A stretch of DNA of 64,000 nucleotides from NCBI RefSeq assembly GCF_019710585.1, contig NZ_JAIFZQ010000008.1, positions 466,313 to 530,312 of the forward strand, written 5' to 3'. The position numbers were made by a program, and so were the translations under genes. Below the pieces are notes generated by a model. That model had not been told where the DNA came from and searched no databases. It saw nothing but the letters and a program-made list of their open reading frames with translations. Position 1 is the stretch's first letter, and the number at the start of each line of letters is the position of its first letter. Shown here piece after piece: positions 8,635-18,609 of the stretch. Origin of the DNA: Arthrobacter sp. MAHUQ-56 (GTDB lineage Bacteria; Actinomycetota; Actinomycetes; Actinomycetales; Micrococcaceae).

Positions 8635-9534
8635 ATGACAACGCTGACTGAAACCTCAGTCGCCGGCAACGATGACCGGCGGGATAACAACCAGAACAAC
8701 ACCAACGCCTTCGCAGGCCGCAACAACTCCTTCGCCAGCATCGACCAGAAGCTGATGGTCGCGCTGGACGTGGACGGCACCCTGGTGGACCACGACGGCC
8801 ACATGACGCCGGGCGTTCGGGAAGCAGCGCAGGCGGTGGTCGCCGCCGGCCACGAGGTGATGATCGCCACCGGCCGGTCCCTGAATGCCACGCTTCCCAT
8901 CATTGAAAAGATCGGCATCGAGCGCGGCTACGCCGTCTGCTGCAACGGCGGCGTGACCCTTCGGCTCCACCCCGGCCTGGAGAACGGCTACGAGGTGATC
9001 CACAAGGCCACGTTCGACCCCGCCCCTGCGCTGCGTGCGCTGCGTGAACGGCTTCCGTCCGCCAAGTACGCGCTTGAGGACGCCGACGGCAACTTCCTGT
9101 CCACCGAGCGCTTCCAGGACGCCAGCTTCGGCGTGGAGGCCGTGGGCGTTGACTTCCACACCATGCTGGAAGCGACCGCCGTGCGCGTGGTGGTGTTCAG
9201 CACCGAAAACACGCCCGAGGAGTTCAACGAGGCCATTGACCATGTGGGCCTCGCCGGGGTGACATACTCCGTGGGCTGGACCGCGTGGCTGGACATCGCC
9301 GCCGCAGGTGTGACCAAGGCCAGCGCGCTGGAAAGCCTCCGCCTGAGGCTCGGCATCGAACAGCACCTAACCGTGGCCGTCGGGGACGGACGCAACGACA
9401 TCGAGATGCTCAGCTGGGCGGGCCGGGGCGTTGCCATGGGCCAGGCTCCGGCCGAGGTCATCGCTGCCGCCGATGAGGTCACCCATTCCGTGTTCGACGA
9501 CGGCGCCGCCCACGTCCTGCGCAGCCTGCTGTAA
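8635..9534 (+). CDS. HAD-superfamily hydrolase (Cof type)
   Basis: A 299-aa protein. After an Asn-rich, probably disordered N-terminus (NNQNNTN) come HAD motif I (ALDVDGTLVD), motif II (MIATGRS), a large cap domain, and motif IV (VAVGDGRNDIEML). The cap topology matches type IIB (Cof/YbiV-like) phosphatases, which act on sugar phosphates or phosphorylated cofactors; the substrate is not predictable. ATG 8635 was chosen as the residues upstream are not family-like; the ribosome site is poor. The next gene, a phosphatase of another superfamily, starts 68 bp downstream and may share the transcript. Confidence 0.85.
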   Translation: MTTLTETSVAGNDDRRDNNQNNTNAFAGRNNSFASIDQKLMVALDVDGTLVDHDGHMTPGVREAAQAVVAAGHEVMIATGRSLNATLPIIEKIGIERGYAVCCNGGVTLRLHPGLENGYEVIHKATFDPAPALRALRERLPSAKYALEDADGNFLSTERFQDASFGVEAVGVDFHTMLEATAVRVVVFSTENTPEEFNEAIDHVGLAGVTYSVGWTAWLDIAAAGVTKASALESLRLRLGIEQHLTVAVGDGRNDIEMLSWAGRGVAMGQAPAEVIAAADEVTHSVFDDGAAHVLRSLL

Positions 9535-9602
9535 GGCGCTGCAGGACGCCCCCCGCTGCCGCGATTCCGGTGACCGCCCGCGGCCAAGGCAGAATAGAAG
9601 CC

Positions 9603-10187
9603 ATGACCCTTACCACGTTCGCCCTCGTCCGCCACGGCCAGACCGACTGGAACGCCGAGCGCCGGCTGCAGGGATCAACCGACATCCCCCTGAACGACGT
9701 CGGCCGCGGCCAGGCGCGTGACGCCGTCGCCGTCCTTGCGCCGTACGAATGGGACGCCATCGTCTCCTCGCCCCTGAGCCGCGCCGCCGAAACCGCGGAC
9801 CTGATCGCCGAAGGCCTGGGCCTGGCAGTGTCGCGCCGTGTCCCGGAACTCACCGAGCGCAGCTTCGGACCGGCAGAGGGGATGCAGGCCGGCCCCGAAC
9901 TCGATGCCCTGCGCATTCCCGGCGGTTTCAAGGGGGCCGAGAGCGAGGACGAAGCCGCAGACCGTGGCCTGGCTGCATTGGAGGACCTCGCGGAGGAGTT
10001 CCGCGGCCAGCGGCTGCTGGTGGTCACCCACGGGACCCTGCTCCGGGTCAGCCTCAGCCGCGCCACCGGCCAGACCCTGGCCAGCGTGGACAACGCCGTG
10101 CTCAACCTGGCCCACCACCACGCCATCGACGGGTGGAACCTGGAGTACTTCAACGGCGAACCCGTGATGGCGGCAACCGGCAGCTAA
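9603..10187 (+). CDS. Histidine phosphatase family protein
   Basis: A 194-aa protein of the phosphoglycerate-mutase-like superfamily. The phospho-accepting RHG motif is in LVRHGQTDWNAERRLQG (residues ~8-24), SSPLSRAAETA lies near residue 55, and the second catalytic histidine is in VVTHGTLLRV near residue 143. Bacterial relatives dephosphorylate small phosphoesters (phosphoglycerate, alpha-ribazole phosphate and others); specificity is unknown. ATG at 9603 fits the conserved N-terminus; no good ribosome site is seen. It converges on the SatD-like gene, 23 bp away. Confidence 0.88.
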   Translation: MTLTTFALVRHGQTDWNAERRLQGSTDIPLNDVGRGQARDAVAVLAPYEWDAIVSSPLSRAAETADLIAEGLGLAVSRRVPELTERSFGPAEGMQAGPELDALRIPGGFKGAESEDEAADRGLAALEDLAEEFRGQRLLVVTHGTLLRVSLSRATGQTLASVDNAVLNLAHHHAIDGWNLEYFNGEPVMAATGS

Positions 10188-10210
10188 GCCACGCTGGCCA
10201 CCAGGCCGGG

Positions 10211-10810
10211 TTACCCCGTTTCGAGGATCAAGGCCAGCAGCCGGGCCGCCGCGGGCCGGGCGGCATGTTCTTCATTCCACTGGGCGCGGGCCACGGCTTT
10301 GCTGACGGCCTGGGTGGTGATGCCCAGCTCCTGGGCCACGGCTTTCTGCTGGCCGCGGACTCCGGGGGTAAGCAGGTCCAGCACCCGCCACTCCGCATCG
10401 GAGCGTTCACGCACGACGTGGCCCAGCAGCCGCAGCACGGCCTCGGCGTCGTGGGCGACGTCGGCCAGCGGCCCCTCCACAGCCACGGGAACCCTTTCCT
10501 TGCTGCTGCGGAGCCGGTCAACTGCCCGCCGCGCATACACCAGGCCGTGGCCTGACGCGTCCTTGATCTGGTTGGGCAGCGGCTCGTCCACCGGCCCCGC
10601 ACCGATGCCGACATACCAGGAGCCGCTGCGCAGCGCGATCAGCGCCGCGTCCACCGCCTGGTGCGGGCAGTCGACGATCCCCTGCACTTCGTCCTCCACC
10701 GAGCGGTCAAAGTCCAGGCGCGCGGGGATGTGCCGCAGGGCCTTGAGCAGCTGCGGAACCTGGTCGCCGTCGCGCCGGCTGTCCGTCTGGTTGATGGTCA
10801 GGGTGAACAT
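10211..10810 (-). CDS. SatD-like protein with a C-terminal helix-turn-helix
   Basis: A 199-aa protein. The N-terminal half has the pattern of SatD-family proteins (TINQTDSRR; RSVEDEVQGIVDCPHQAVDAAL; SWYVGIGAGPV; GLVYARRAVDRLR). The last 60 residues contain a clear helix-turn-helix (QKAVAQELGITTQAVSKAVARA) of the MarR/sigma-70 region 4 type. This suggests a small DNA-binding regulator, target unknown. A possible -10 (TAGTGT, complement of 10820-10825) lies 9 nt before the ATG, so the leader would be nearly absent. Confidence 0.65.
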   Translation of the reverse strand: MFTLTINQTDSRRDGDQVPQLLKALRHIPARLDFDRSVEDEVQGIVDCPHQAVDAALIALRSGSWYVGIGAGPVDEPLPNQIKDASGHGLVYARRAVDRLRSSKERVPVAVEGPLADVAHDAEAVLRLLGHVVRERSDAEWRVLDLLTPGVRGQQKAVAQELGITTQAVSKAVARAQWNEEHAARPAAARLLALILETG

Positions 10811-10899
10811 TCTGGGTACACACTACCCGGAAGTAGGAACTGTGGGACCGCCAGTATTACGGCTGGTGGGCGGCCTGTGCACTTCCTGGTGGAGGCACA

Positions 10900-10935
10900 G
10901 CTGAGGGTCCGCGCCTGGTGCTGCGGACCCTCAGC
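10900..10935 (-). terminator. Strong stem-loop between katE and the SatD-like gene
   Basis: A 13-bp perfect stem (GCTGAGGGTCCGC at 10900-10912 with 10923-10935) closes a 10-nt loop. It lies about 40 bp after the katE stop and upstream of the next minus-strand gene, as expected for a catalase terminator. There is no U-run. Confidence 0.65.
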
Positions 10936-10976
10936 CATCCTCCGGAGGAATGACCTCCGGCAGTCAGTTTTCCTGC

Positions 10977-13211
10977 TCAGTCGCCGGCCTGCCCGGCTGC
11001 CGCGCCGGTTGCCGGGAAACGGTCCCAGGCGCGGTGGGCGGCGAGGAGCCCGGTCAGCGCAGCGGTGACTTCCGCTGCGCTGTCCCCGGCAGCGATGCCA
11101 ACCGTTTCCTGCCGAATGCCGATCGCCTCAAGAACTGTGGACCCGGAGCCCCAGACGCCAATGGCTTTGGCGTGGCGGTACGCCTCGGAGAGCATGAGGG
11201 CGACGCGCGGATCGGGGGCTTCAACCGGTTCCCCGGCCTTGGCGTCACGCCCTGCTGCGGCGTCAGGCGCAGGCTGCTTGCCTCCGGCGACGATCAGCGC
11301 GTCGAACTCGGTGGACCGCGCCGTGAGGAAGGTCCGCTGCACCGTCACCGAAAGTCCGTCGGAGGAAAGCACGCCCCCGGTAGGTGCGATGACCAGCGGA
11401 ACCATGCCCTCGCCGTCGAGCGCTTTGCGGGCAGCCTCCACCTCGGCCAGGTCACTGGCCGAATCGGCGATGAGGCCCACCACGCGCCCGGCAACCGGCC
11501 AGGTCTCACCCACCTGGGACACGGCCGGGCTGGGGTCCCGGTCCGGGACTTGCTCCGTGGCCTCCGGCGCAGGCATGCCCAGGCCGGCGGCGACGGCCGC
11601 GCAAAGCCCGGCGTCGATATTTGCCAGGGCCTGGAGCTGGCGTTCACGGACGGCCGTTTCGTAGCACTTGCCGAGCTCGAATGTGTACGCCTGGATGACA
11701 TGGTCCTGCTCCACCGCGCTCAGGCTCCGGAAGAACAGCCGGGCCTGGCTGTAGTGGTCATCGAAGGATGCAGGGTTGCGCCGTTCCTTGATGGATTCCG
11801 CAACTGCCTCCGGCACGTCCACGAACGCGCCAATGTCCTGGCCGGCCAGGAACGGGCACCCGCCATCCAGGGAATTGGGCCGGTACGGTGCAACACCGGC
11901 GTGGTCCGCAGTCTGGTGCATGCCATCGCGGAGCATGTCGTTGACCGGAGCGTGCGGCCGGTTGATGGGGATCTGCGCGAAGTTGGGTCCGCCCAGGCGT
12001 GAGATCTGGGTGTCCAGGTAGGAAAACAACCGGACCTGCAGCAGGGGGTCGTTGGTGACGTCGATGCCCGGCACCAGGTGTCCGGGGTGGAAGGCCACCT
12101 GCTCGGTTTCAGCGAAGTAGTTGGTGGGGTTCGCGTTGAGGGTCATGAGCCCGATGGGCTGCACCGGCGCGAGTTCCTCGGGGACGAACTTGGTGGGATC
12201 CAGCAGGTCGATTCCCTGGAACATCTGGTCTTCGGTGTCCGGGAAGGTCTGGATGCCCAGTTCCCACTCCGGGTAGGCGCCGGCCTCGATGGCGTCGGCG
12301 AGGTCGCGCCGGTGGAAGTCCGGGTCCATGCCGTTGATGATCTGGGCTTCCTCCCACACCAGCGAGTGCACGCCCTGTTTCGGCTTCCAGTGGAACTTCA
12401 CCAGTGTGGTGTCACCGGCGGCGTTGACCAGCCGGAACGTGTGGACGCCGAAGCCTTCCATGGTGCGGTAGGACCGGGGGATGCCGCGGTCGGACATATT
12501 CCACAGAGTGTGCGCCTGCGCCTCGGTGTGGAGCGACACGAAATCCCAGAAGGTGTCGTGCGCGCTCTGGGCCTGCGGGATCTCCCGGTCAGGGTGCGGC
12601 TTGGCCGCGTGGACCACGTCCGGGAACTTGATGCCGTCCTGGATGAAGAACACCGGAATGTTGTTCCCCACGAGGTCGTAGGTGCCCTCATCCGTGTAGA
12701 ACTTGGTGGAGAACCCCCGGGTGTCCCTGACCGCGTCCGCGGACCCGCGGGAGCCCAGCACGGTGGAGAACCGGACAAAAACGGGAGTCTCAACGCCCGG
12801 GGCCAGGAAGCCGGCCTTGGTGACCTTCGAAGCGGTCCCGTAGGAGCGGAAGGTGCCGTGCGCCCCTGCGCCCCGGGCATGGACGACGCGCTCCGGGATC
12901 CGCTCGTGGTCAAAGTGGGTGATCTTCTCGCGCAGGTGGTGGTCCTGGAGCAGGATGGGACCGCGGGCCCCGGCTTTCAGGGAGTGGTCCGTATCCGGCA
13001 GGCGGAGCCCCTGGGCAGTGGTCAGGTACTGGCCGGACTGAGCGCGGGCGGTGGCCGGGGCACCCGTCGGGCTGCCGGTGGGTGACACGGCTTCGGGACC
13101 GCGCTGGTCCGGCTTTGGCGGCAACGGCTCCCGCGGGGTGGTGGGCTCTTCAAGCGCCGGAGGCTCACTGGACGGAACTCCGGGAATTACAACGTCGTCT
13201 TCGGCTGGCAT
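10977..13211 (-). CDS. katE: Large-subunit (clade 2) heme catalase
   Basis: A 744-aa HPII-type catalase that disproportionates hydrogen peroxide. The catalytic histidine (~111) is in [16 protein letters not shown], the distal asparagine in [14 protein letters not shown], and the heme-ligand tyrosine in [20 protein letters not shown]-terminal class-I glutamine-amidotransferase/DJ-1-like domain (from ~residue 565: [20 protein letters not shown]) is the hallmark of the large subunit class. The first ~60 residues are a Pro-rich extension. ATG 13211 follows GGGGAG. It is divergent from phosphoketolase across a ~110-bp shared promoter region. Confidence 0.95.
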   Translation of the reverse strand: MPAEDDVVIPGVPSSEPPALEEPTTPREPLPPKPDQRGPEAVSPTGSPTGAPATARAQSGQYLTTAQGLRLPDTDHSLKAGARGPILLQDHHLREKITHFDHERIPERVVHARGAGAHGTFRSYGTASKVTKAGFLAPGVETPVFVRFSTVLGSRGSADAVRDTRGFSTKFYTDEGTYDLVGNNIPVFFIQDGIKFPDVVHAAKPHPDREIPQAQSAHDTFWDFVSLHTEAQAHTLWNMSDRGIPRSYRTMEGFGVHTFRLVNAAGDTTLVKFHWKPKQGVHSLVWEEAQIINGMDPDFHRRDLADAIEAGAYPEWELGIQTFPDTEDQMFQGIDLLDPTKFVPEELAPVQPIGLMTLNANPTNYFAETEQVAFHPGHLVPGIDVTNDPLLQVRLFSYLDTQISRLGGPNFAQIPINRPHAPVNDMLRDGMHQTADHAGVAPYRPNSLDGGCPFLAGQDIGAFVDVPEAVAESIKERRNPASFDDHYSQARLFFRSLSAVEQDHVIQAYTFELGKCYETAVRERQLQALANIDAGLCAAVAAGLGMPAPEATEQVPDRDPSPAVSQVGETWPVAGRVVGLIADSASDLAEVEAARKALDGEGMVPLVIAPTGGVLSSDGLSVTVQRTFLTARSTEFDALIVAGGKQPAPDAAAGRDAKAGEPVEAPDPRVALMLSEAYRHAKAIGVWGSGSTVLEAIGIRQETVGIAAGDSAAEVTAALTGLLAAHRAWDRFPATGAAAGQAGD

Positions 13212-13319
13212 GTCTATCTCTCCCCACAGTAGATTTGCCCCAGCCCCCGTACCGGGAAGCTAAGCTTACTTACTACCCTACAGGCCGCCTGCGGCGGCAC
13301 ACCCGACGTAAGGATGGTT
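13212..13319. promoter_or_regulatory. Shared katE / phosphoketolase promoter region
   Basis: For katE, TACTGT (complement of 13226-13231) lies 14 nt before the ATG. For phosphoketolase, TACCCT (13274-13279) lies about 40 nt before its start. An AAGCTAAGCTTACTTACT stretch with HindIII-like dyads lies between them. No regulator site could be named. Confidence 0.35.
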
Positions 13320-15743
13320 ATGGCTGGCAGCGCAGGACAGGATGTAAAGCCGCAGGACGGGACGCAGGATGACATGCGGCCGGAAGAACTCGAGCTCGTT
13401 GACAAGTGGTGGCGGGCCGCGAACTACCTGTCGGTGGGCCAGATCTACCTGCGGTCCAACCCCCTGTTGCGGGAACCGCTGCGGGCGGAGGACACCAAGT
13501 CCCGCCTGCTGGGCCACTGGGGCACCACCCCAGGACTCAACTTCGTCTATGCCCACCTGAACCGCGTCATCCGCCGCGACTCAGCCGAGATGCTCTTTGT
13601 TGCCGGCCCCGGCCATGGCGGCCCGGCCGTCGTCGCCAACGCCTGGCTGGAGGGAACGTACTCCGAAATCTATGCCCATGTGGGCAATGACGAGGCCGGC
13701 CTTGCAGAACTCTTCCGGCAGTTCTCGTACCCCGGCGGCATCCCCAGCCACGCCGCTCCGGAAAGCCCCGGCTCCATCAACGAGGGCGGTGAACTCGGGT
13801 ACTCCCTGGCGCACGCCTACGGCACGGTACTGGACAACCCCCAGCTGGTGACCGCCGTCGTCATTGGTGACGGCGAGGCCGAGACCGGCCCGCTGGCCGC
13901 CAGTTGGCACTCGCACAACTTCCTGGACCCGGCCGCGGACGGCGCCGTGCTGCCCATCCTGCACCTGAACGGCTACAAGATCGCCAATCCCACCATCCTG
14001 GCGCGCATGCCGCAGGAGCAGCTGGAGCAGCTGCTGCGCGGATACGGCCACGAACCGCACTTCGTCACGGTCGCGGACCCGGACGACACCGAACAGGCGC
14101 ACCGGGACTTTGCCGCCGTCCTGGACCGGTGCCTGTCAGAGATCCGGGCCATCCAGGACGTCCACCGCGCAGAGGGGGAAGGCCGCGAATCGGGGGAGGG
14201 CGGACACCGCTGGCCCATGATCGTGCTGCGCTCGCCGAAGGGGTGGACGGGCCCGCGGGAGGTGGACGGGCTGCAGGTGGAAGGGACGTGGCGCGCCCAC
14301 CAGGTGCCGCTGTCCGAGGTCCGGACCAACGGGGAGCACCTCAAGCAGCTGGAGGAATGGCTGCAGTCCTACCGCCCGGATGAACTGTTCGACGGCGACG
14401 GCAGGCTGCGTCCCGACGTCGCCAGGGCCGCGCCCACCGGCGACTTCCGGATGAGTGCCACACCGCACGCCAACGGCGGCCTGCTCCGGCGGGCCCTGAA
14501 ACTGCCCGCCTACCGGGACCACGCCGTCGAAGTCCCGAACCCCGGGACCGAACGGGTCAGCCCCATGATCACGCTGGGCTCCTGGATGCGGGACGTGATC
14601 GCGCAGAACATGGAGAACTTCCGGCTGTTCGGGCCGGACGAGACGGCCTCGAACCGGCTGCAGAACGTCTACGAGGTCACCGACAAAGTGTGGCAGTACC
14701 GGATTGACGACGTCGACGAGCACCTTGCGCGGTCCGGACGGGTCATGGAGGTGCTGAGCGAGCACTTGTGCCAGGGCTGGCTCGAAGGCTATCTGCTCAC
14801 CGGCCGCCATGGGGTGTTCAACTGCTACGAGGCTTTCATCCACATCGTCGACTCCATGTTCAACCAGCACGCCAAATGGCTTAAGGTGCACCGCACGCTG
14901 TCGTGGCGCCAGCCGGTGCCGTCCCTGAACTACCTGCTGTCCTCGCATGTGTGGCAGCAGGACCACAACGGTTTTTCGCACCAGGACCCGGGCTTTATCG
15001 ACCACGCAGTGAACAAAAAGGCCGAGATCATCCGGGTGTACCTGCCGCCGGACGCCAACACCCTCCTGTCCGTCATGGAGCACTGCCTGGACTCCACCGA
15101 CTACGTGAACATTGTGGTCAGCGGCAAGCAGCCATCACCCACCTGGCTGGGACCGGCCGACGCCGCGAACCACTGCAGCCGCGGGCTGGGTATCTGGGAG
15201 TTCGCGGGGTCCGAGGTGCCGGGCGAGGAGCCCGACGTCGTCCTGGCCTGCGCCGGCGACGTTCCCACCGTGGAGACCGTGGCCGCGGCGGAACTGCTCC
15301 GTGACGGTGCCCCCGGCCTGAAAGTCCGGGTGGTCAACGTGGTGGACCTGATGCGGCTGCAGGATGAGAGCGAGCATCCGCACGGGTTGCCGGCCCGGGA
15401 CTTTGACGGGATCTTCACCAACGACAAGCCCATCATCTTCGCCTACCACGGCTACCCGGCGCTGATCCATCGGCTCGCGTACCGGCGGACCAACCAGCAG
15501 GGCCTGCACGTGCACGGCTACCAGGAGGAAGGGACCACCACCACTCCGTTCGACATGGCGATGATGAACCGGATCGACCGCTTCACCCTGGCGATCGACG
15601 CGATCGACCGGGTGCCGGGCCTCGCCGAACAGTATTCACTCCTGCGCCAGGACCTGCAGGACCGGCGGAACCGCGCCCGCGAACATACCCGCACCCACGG
15701 CGAGGACCCGGAGGAGATCCGGAACTGGAAGCTCGGCGGGTAG
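13320..15743 (+). CDS. xfp: Phosphoketolase (xylulose-5-P/fructose-6-P)
   Basis: 807 aa, the family's usual size. It is a thiamine-diphosphate enzyme cleaving xylulose 5-phosphate (and often fructose 6-phosphate) with phosphate to acetyl phosphate. Visible landmarks: [26 protein letters not shown], the cofactor-site GPGHGGPA, the ThDP motif [15 protein letters not shown] ending near the NGYKI segment, and [13 protein letters not shown]. The ATG at 13320 is chosen because AGGA lies 5 nt upstream; the ATG at 13314 overlaps it. Acetate kinase or phosphotransacetylase partners are not in the window. The stop is 1 bp from the convergent DUF429 gene. Confidence 0.96.
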   Translation: MAGSAGQDVKPQDGTQDDMRPEELELVDKWWRAANYLSVGQIYLRSNPLLREPLRAEDTKSRLLGHWGTTPGLNFVYAHLNRVIRRDSAEMLFVAGPGHGGPAVVANAWLEGTYSEIYAHVGNDEAGLAELFRQFSYPGGIPSHAAPESPGSINEGGELGYSLAHAYGTVLDNPQLVTAVVIGDGEAETGPLAASWHSHNFLDPAADGAVLPILHLNGYKIANPTILARMPQEQLEQLLRGYGHEPHFVTVADPDDTEQAHRDFAAVLDRCLSEIRAIQDVHRAEGEGRESGEGGHRWPMIVLRSPKGWTGPREVDGLQVEGTWRAHQVPLSEVRTNGEHLKQLEEWLQSYRPDELFDGDGRLRPDVARAAPTGDFRMSATPHANGGLLRRALKLPAYRDHAVEVPNPGTERVSPMITLGSWMRDVIAQNMENFRLFGPDETASNRLQNVYEVTDKVWQYRIDDVDEHLARSGRVMEVLSEHLCQGWLEGYLLTGRHGVFNCYEAFIHIVDSMFNQHAKWLKVHRTLSWRQPVPSLNYLLSSHVWQQDHNGFSHQDPGFIDHAVNKKAEIIRVYLPPDANTLLSVMEHCLDSTDYVNIVVSGKQPSPTWLGPADAANHCSRGLGIWEFAGSEVPGEEPDVVLACAGDVPTVETVAAAELLRDGAPGLKVRVVNVVDLMRLQDESEHPHGLPARDFDGIFTNDKPIIFAYHGYPALIHRLAYRRTNQQGLHVHGYQEEGTTTTPFDMAMMNRIDRFTLAIDAIDRVPGLAEQYSLLRQDLQDRRNRAREHTRTHGEDPEEIRNWKLGG

Positions 15744-15744
15744 C

Positions 15745-16494
15745 TTACCGAAGTCCGTCAAGGGCGCAGGACGGAAGGTGGATCCATCCCTCGCTGCGGG
15801 CTGCCTCCGCCTGGCCCCCGTCCGGCTGGAGGGTGAGCCCGCGCGCCACCGCACGCGCGGTGAGGGAGGCGATGACGGCGTCGAACATGTCGTCCGAACC
15901 GGCCAGCCTGTCCCGGTACCCGCCCAGGTCGAGCCAGGGCGCCCGCTCCTCAAAGGCAGCCAACAGGAGGCCAAGGCGATCGGCTTCGGGGATTCCCCGG
16001 CCCTTGTAACCGCGCCCGTTGAAGCCCCAGATCTTCAGCGAGGCCGCCGGATACACCTCGGCGAGCCGCCCTGAACCGTCGCGCTGCTGCGGGCCGTGGA
16101 TGGCGGCGATCTTCGCCTGGATGACGGCGCAGCGCATGGCGGGGTGGGCCAGGCGGTCGGCGGAGACGCTCAGCGGGATCAGCCCGGTGTGCGCAGTGGT
16201 GAAACGGTCGGTGTCGCGGTAGGCGAGCAGCCGCCGGCCCGCGATGCCGTCGTGCGCCAGGACGGGGCCGCCGTCGAAGTTCCGGTGCCCGGTAAGGAAC
16301 GGGATCAGCGCATCAGGCCAGCCCACCGGGCAGTCGACGCCGGTCATGGTGCAGGCGCCGAAGAGGTCCACGATTTCCTGGTCGTCCACGTCCAGGGACA
16401 GGTGGGTGAGCCGGGCCAGGCTGTCACTCCAGTCGATGACAGCCACCGCGGTCTTCTTCGAGGCTGCCGCGAGGTCCACACCGAGGGTCCTCAT
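15745..16494 (-). CDS. DUF429 family protein (RNase H-like fold)
   Basis: A 249-aa protein starting MRTLGVDLAAASKKTAVAVIDW, which is the first strand and acidic residue of the RNase H/actin-like fold typical of DUF429. Later blocks TGVDCPVGWPDAL, YRDTDRFTTAHTG, LAEVYPAAS and DDMFDAVIASLTARA fit the family. Its role is unproven; a nuclease-like function has been suggested for the fold. It lies 7 nt downstream of the carboxylesterase on the same strand, so the two are probably co-transcribed. Confidence 0.8.
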   Translation of the reverse strand: MRTLGVDLAAASKKTAVAVIDWSDSLARLTHLSLDVDDQEIVDLFGACTMTGVDCPVGWPDALIPFLTGHRNFDGGPVLAHDGIAGRRLLAYRDTDRFTTAHTGLIPLSVSADRLAHPAMRCAVIQAKIAAIHGPQQRDGSGRLAEVYPAASLKIWGFNGRGYKGRGIPEADRLGLLLAAFEERAPWLDLGGYRDRLAGSDDMFDAVIASLTARAVARGLTLQPDGGQAEAARSEGWIHLPSCALDGLR

Positions 16495-16501
16495 GGGGTT
16501 C

Positions 16502-17845
16502 TCAGGCAGCCCGGTACCGCAGGACCCCGGGAATTTCCCCGGCTGCGCCCAAGTCCGAGCCACGTGCGAAACCGGCCCACAGCGCCCGCAGTTCACGGCC
16601 TGCTGCTTGCACATCCTCCCAGCGGGCGCCATCGGTCAGGCCCACCCCGTCCCAGGTCTTCTTGCTGCCGAGCAGCAGGGGCAGGTCCACGGTATGGGCG
16701 GCGCCAAAGATGTTGCCGGGCGCATGCCAGTCCAGGACATAGCGGTGCACTTTTCCGCCCGCCTTGGCATGCCGGCGCGCAAACTTCCGGGTTGCCCGCC
16801 CATACACCGTCTCCGTGACAACCCAGTCGATGGCCCGGACGGCCGCGGGACCCACCACGGGAACGCCCGCCAAGCGCATCAGGCGCGGGCTGCGGGGGAG
16901 GAACAATCGGGCTTCCTCCGAGGTATGTCCGATCAGGACTTCGATGGCAGGGGCAGTCCGGTTCCAGGCCGCCTCTATTTCGGACTCCTCGGGGAGCGGA
17001 TCGTGGCCGTACTGGGTGCCGAACGGCATGGCCGCCAACATGCCGAACTTCTTGGCCACTTGCGTAACCTGTGCTTCGAGAGCCACCACATCCATGGCGG
17101 GCGTCTGCTCCGTGACGCCGTCGGCCGCGATGCCCATGGCGTGGTTCATCTTGGCCCGGCCCTGGGTAATGCCCAGCGGCGCGCTCTGGATGATGGCGCG
17201 CTGGAAAAGTGTGGGCGCCTCCGGCGTGGCCATCAGGTGGGCGATTGCATCGCCCCCGGCGGACTGGCCAAACGCGGTGACCCGGCCGGGATCGCCGCCG
17301 AAGGCGGCGATGTTCCGCTGCACCCAGCGGAAGGCCTCCAGCTGGTCGAGGAGCCCCAGGTTGCCGGGACGCCCGGCAGGCGTCGCCAGGAACCCGAACA
17401 AACCGAGCCGGTACGTCACCGAGACCACTATCACCCGGTTCTCGGCCACCAGCCGGGCGGGATCGAAGATCGCCAGGTCACCGGATCCCGTGGTGTAGGA
17501 GCCGCCGTGGATCCAGACCATGACGGGCAGCTTTTCGTCCCGAGAGAGATCGCTGGGCATGGTGATCGACAGGTTCTGGCAGTCTTCGCTGCCGGGAAGC
17601 TCGCCGTACTTGGTGCCCAGGACATCGTCCAGGAACGGGACCGGCGCCTGCGGGCAGGCCGGCGCCAGGGACGTGGCGGCGAATTCGGCGGTCCAGTCCG
17701 GCACTGGCGCCGGCGGCTGGAACCGCTTGGCGGTGGCGTAGGGGATGCCGGTGGCGCGGAGGACGTCGCCGTCGCGCCATCCGCTGATGGGGCCGCAGGG
17801 AGGACGGAACAACAGCTGGGAGGTCAGGGCGGGCTCGGAACTCAC
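16502..17845 (-). CDS. Carboxylesterase type B
   Basis: A 447-aa alpha/beta-hydrolase of the cholinesterase/type-B class. The oxyanion-hole segment is VWIHGGSYTTGSGD, the nucleophile elbow FGQSAGGDAIAHL, and the acid is probably in HTSEEARLF. The catalytic His is probably HTVDLPLLL. It is about 50-60 residues shorter than typical members, mainly in the cap region. The GTG at 17845 (SSEPALTSQ) is used as start; sequence further upstream reads through the terminator hairpin and is not coding. The natural ester substrate is unknown; no signal peptide is seen. Confidence 0.83.
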   Translation of the reverse strand: MSSEPALTSQLLFRPPCGPISGWRDGDVLRATGIPYATAKRFQPPAPVPDWTAEFAATSLAPACPQAPVPFLDDVLGTKYGELPGSEDCQNLSITMPSDLSRDEKLPVMVWIHGGSYTTGSGDLAIFDPARLVAENRVIVVSVTYRLGLFGFLATPAGRPGNLGLLDQLEAFRWVQRNIAAFGGDPGRVTAFGQSAGGDAIAHLMATPEAPTLFQRAIIQSAPLGITQGRAKMNHAMGIAADGVTEQTPAMDVVALEAQVTQVAKKFGMLAAMPFGTQYGHDPLPEESEIEAAWNRTAPAIEVLIGHTSEEARLFLPRSPRLMRLAGVPVVGPAAVRAIDWVVTETVYGRATRKFARRHAKAGGKVHRYVLDWHAPGNIFGAAHTVDLPLLLGSKKTWDGVGLTDGARWEDVQAAGRELRALWAGFARGSDLGAAGEIPGVLRYRAA

Positions 17846-17877
17846 AGCCCCACCATGCCACAACTTCCTGAAACAAC

Positions 17878-17919
17878 GACGGCGGGTGGCCGGCTTCGGA
17901 AAGCCGGCCACCCGCCGTC
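17878..17919 (-). terminator. Strong terminator of ppa (19-bp stem)
   Basis: GACGGCGGGTGGCCGGCTT (17878-17896) pairs perfectly with 17901-17919 around a CGGA tetraloop. It is followed on the minus strand by GTTGTTTC, a weak U-rich tail. It separates ppa from the carboxylesterase gene. Confidence 0.8.
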
Positions 17920-17964
17920 GGACGTGCTGTGGGTGGGCCCACGCCGTTAGGGGGACGGTGGGGA

Positions 17965-18453
17965 TTAGTGCTGCGAAGGCACGTAGCGCTTGATCGAGGC
18001 TTCCAGCTCGGCTTCGGCGGCGGCGCGGTCGCCCCAGCCTTCGGCCTTGACCCACTTGCCCGGCTCCAGGTCCTTGTAGCGCGTGAAGAAGTGCTCGATT
18101 TCCTTGATCAGGAACTCGTTGACGTCGCTGACTTCCTGGATGTGGTCGAAGCGGGCATCCACGGGGACGCACAGGATCTTGGCGTCTCCGCCGCCGTCGT
18201 CGGTCATGTTGAAGACGCCGATGGGGCGGGACTCGACGATGACGCCCGGGTGCAGGTCGAAGTCCTGCAGGAGCACCAGTGCGTCCAGCGGGTCGCCGTC
18301 CTCGCCGAGGGTGTTCTCGAAGTACCCGTAGTGCGTGGGGTACTGCATGGAGGTGAAGAGGACGCGGTCCAGGCGGACGCGGCCGGTCTCGTGGTCAACT
18401 TCGTACTTGACGCGCGATCCCTTGGGGATCTCGATGGTCACGTCGTGCTTCAT
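17965..18453 (-). CDS. ppa: Inorganic pyrophosphatase
   Basis: A 162-aa family I pyrophosphatase that hydrolyses PPi from biosynthetic reactions. The N-terminal [19 protein letters not shown], the active-site signature [13 protein letters not shown] with its metal-binding aspartates, and [16 protein letters not shown] match the family at normal length. ATG 18453 is preceded by GAGGAG at 7 nt. It is divergent from dacB, and a 19-bp hairpin follows the stop. Confidence 0.97.
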   Translation of the reverse strand: MKHDVTIEIPKGSRVKYEVDHETGRVRLDRVLFTSMQYPTHYGYFENTLGEDGDPLDALVLLQDFDLHPGVIVESRPIGVFNMTDDGGGDAKILCVPVDARFDHIQEVSDVNEFLIKEIEHFFTRYKDLEPGKWVKAEGWGDRAAAEAELEASIKRYVPSQH

Positions 18454-18531
18454 GGAAATGCTCCTCGGCAATTGCAGGGGGTGCGCGGCACACTTGACGG
18501 GCCCACAAAAAAGAGTGTCGGTGCCGCCGAC

Positions 18532-18537
18532 TACAAT
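18532..18537 (+). promoter_or_regulatory. Candidate -10 box for dacB
   Basis: TACAAT is a near-consensus -10 hexamer 78 nt upstream of the dacB start at 18610. The -35 region at the proper distance is poor. Confidence 0.4.
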
Positions 18538-18609
18538 TGAGGATATAGCGAGAGGCCCTGGAATCAGGAACTTGTGGGGAAATTTCAGGACTTGAGGACC
18601 AGCACCAGC

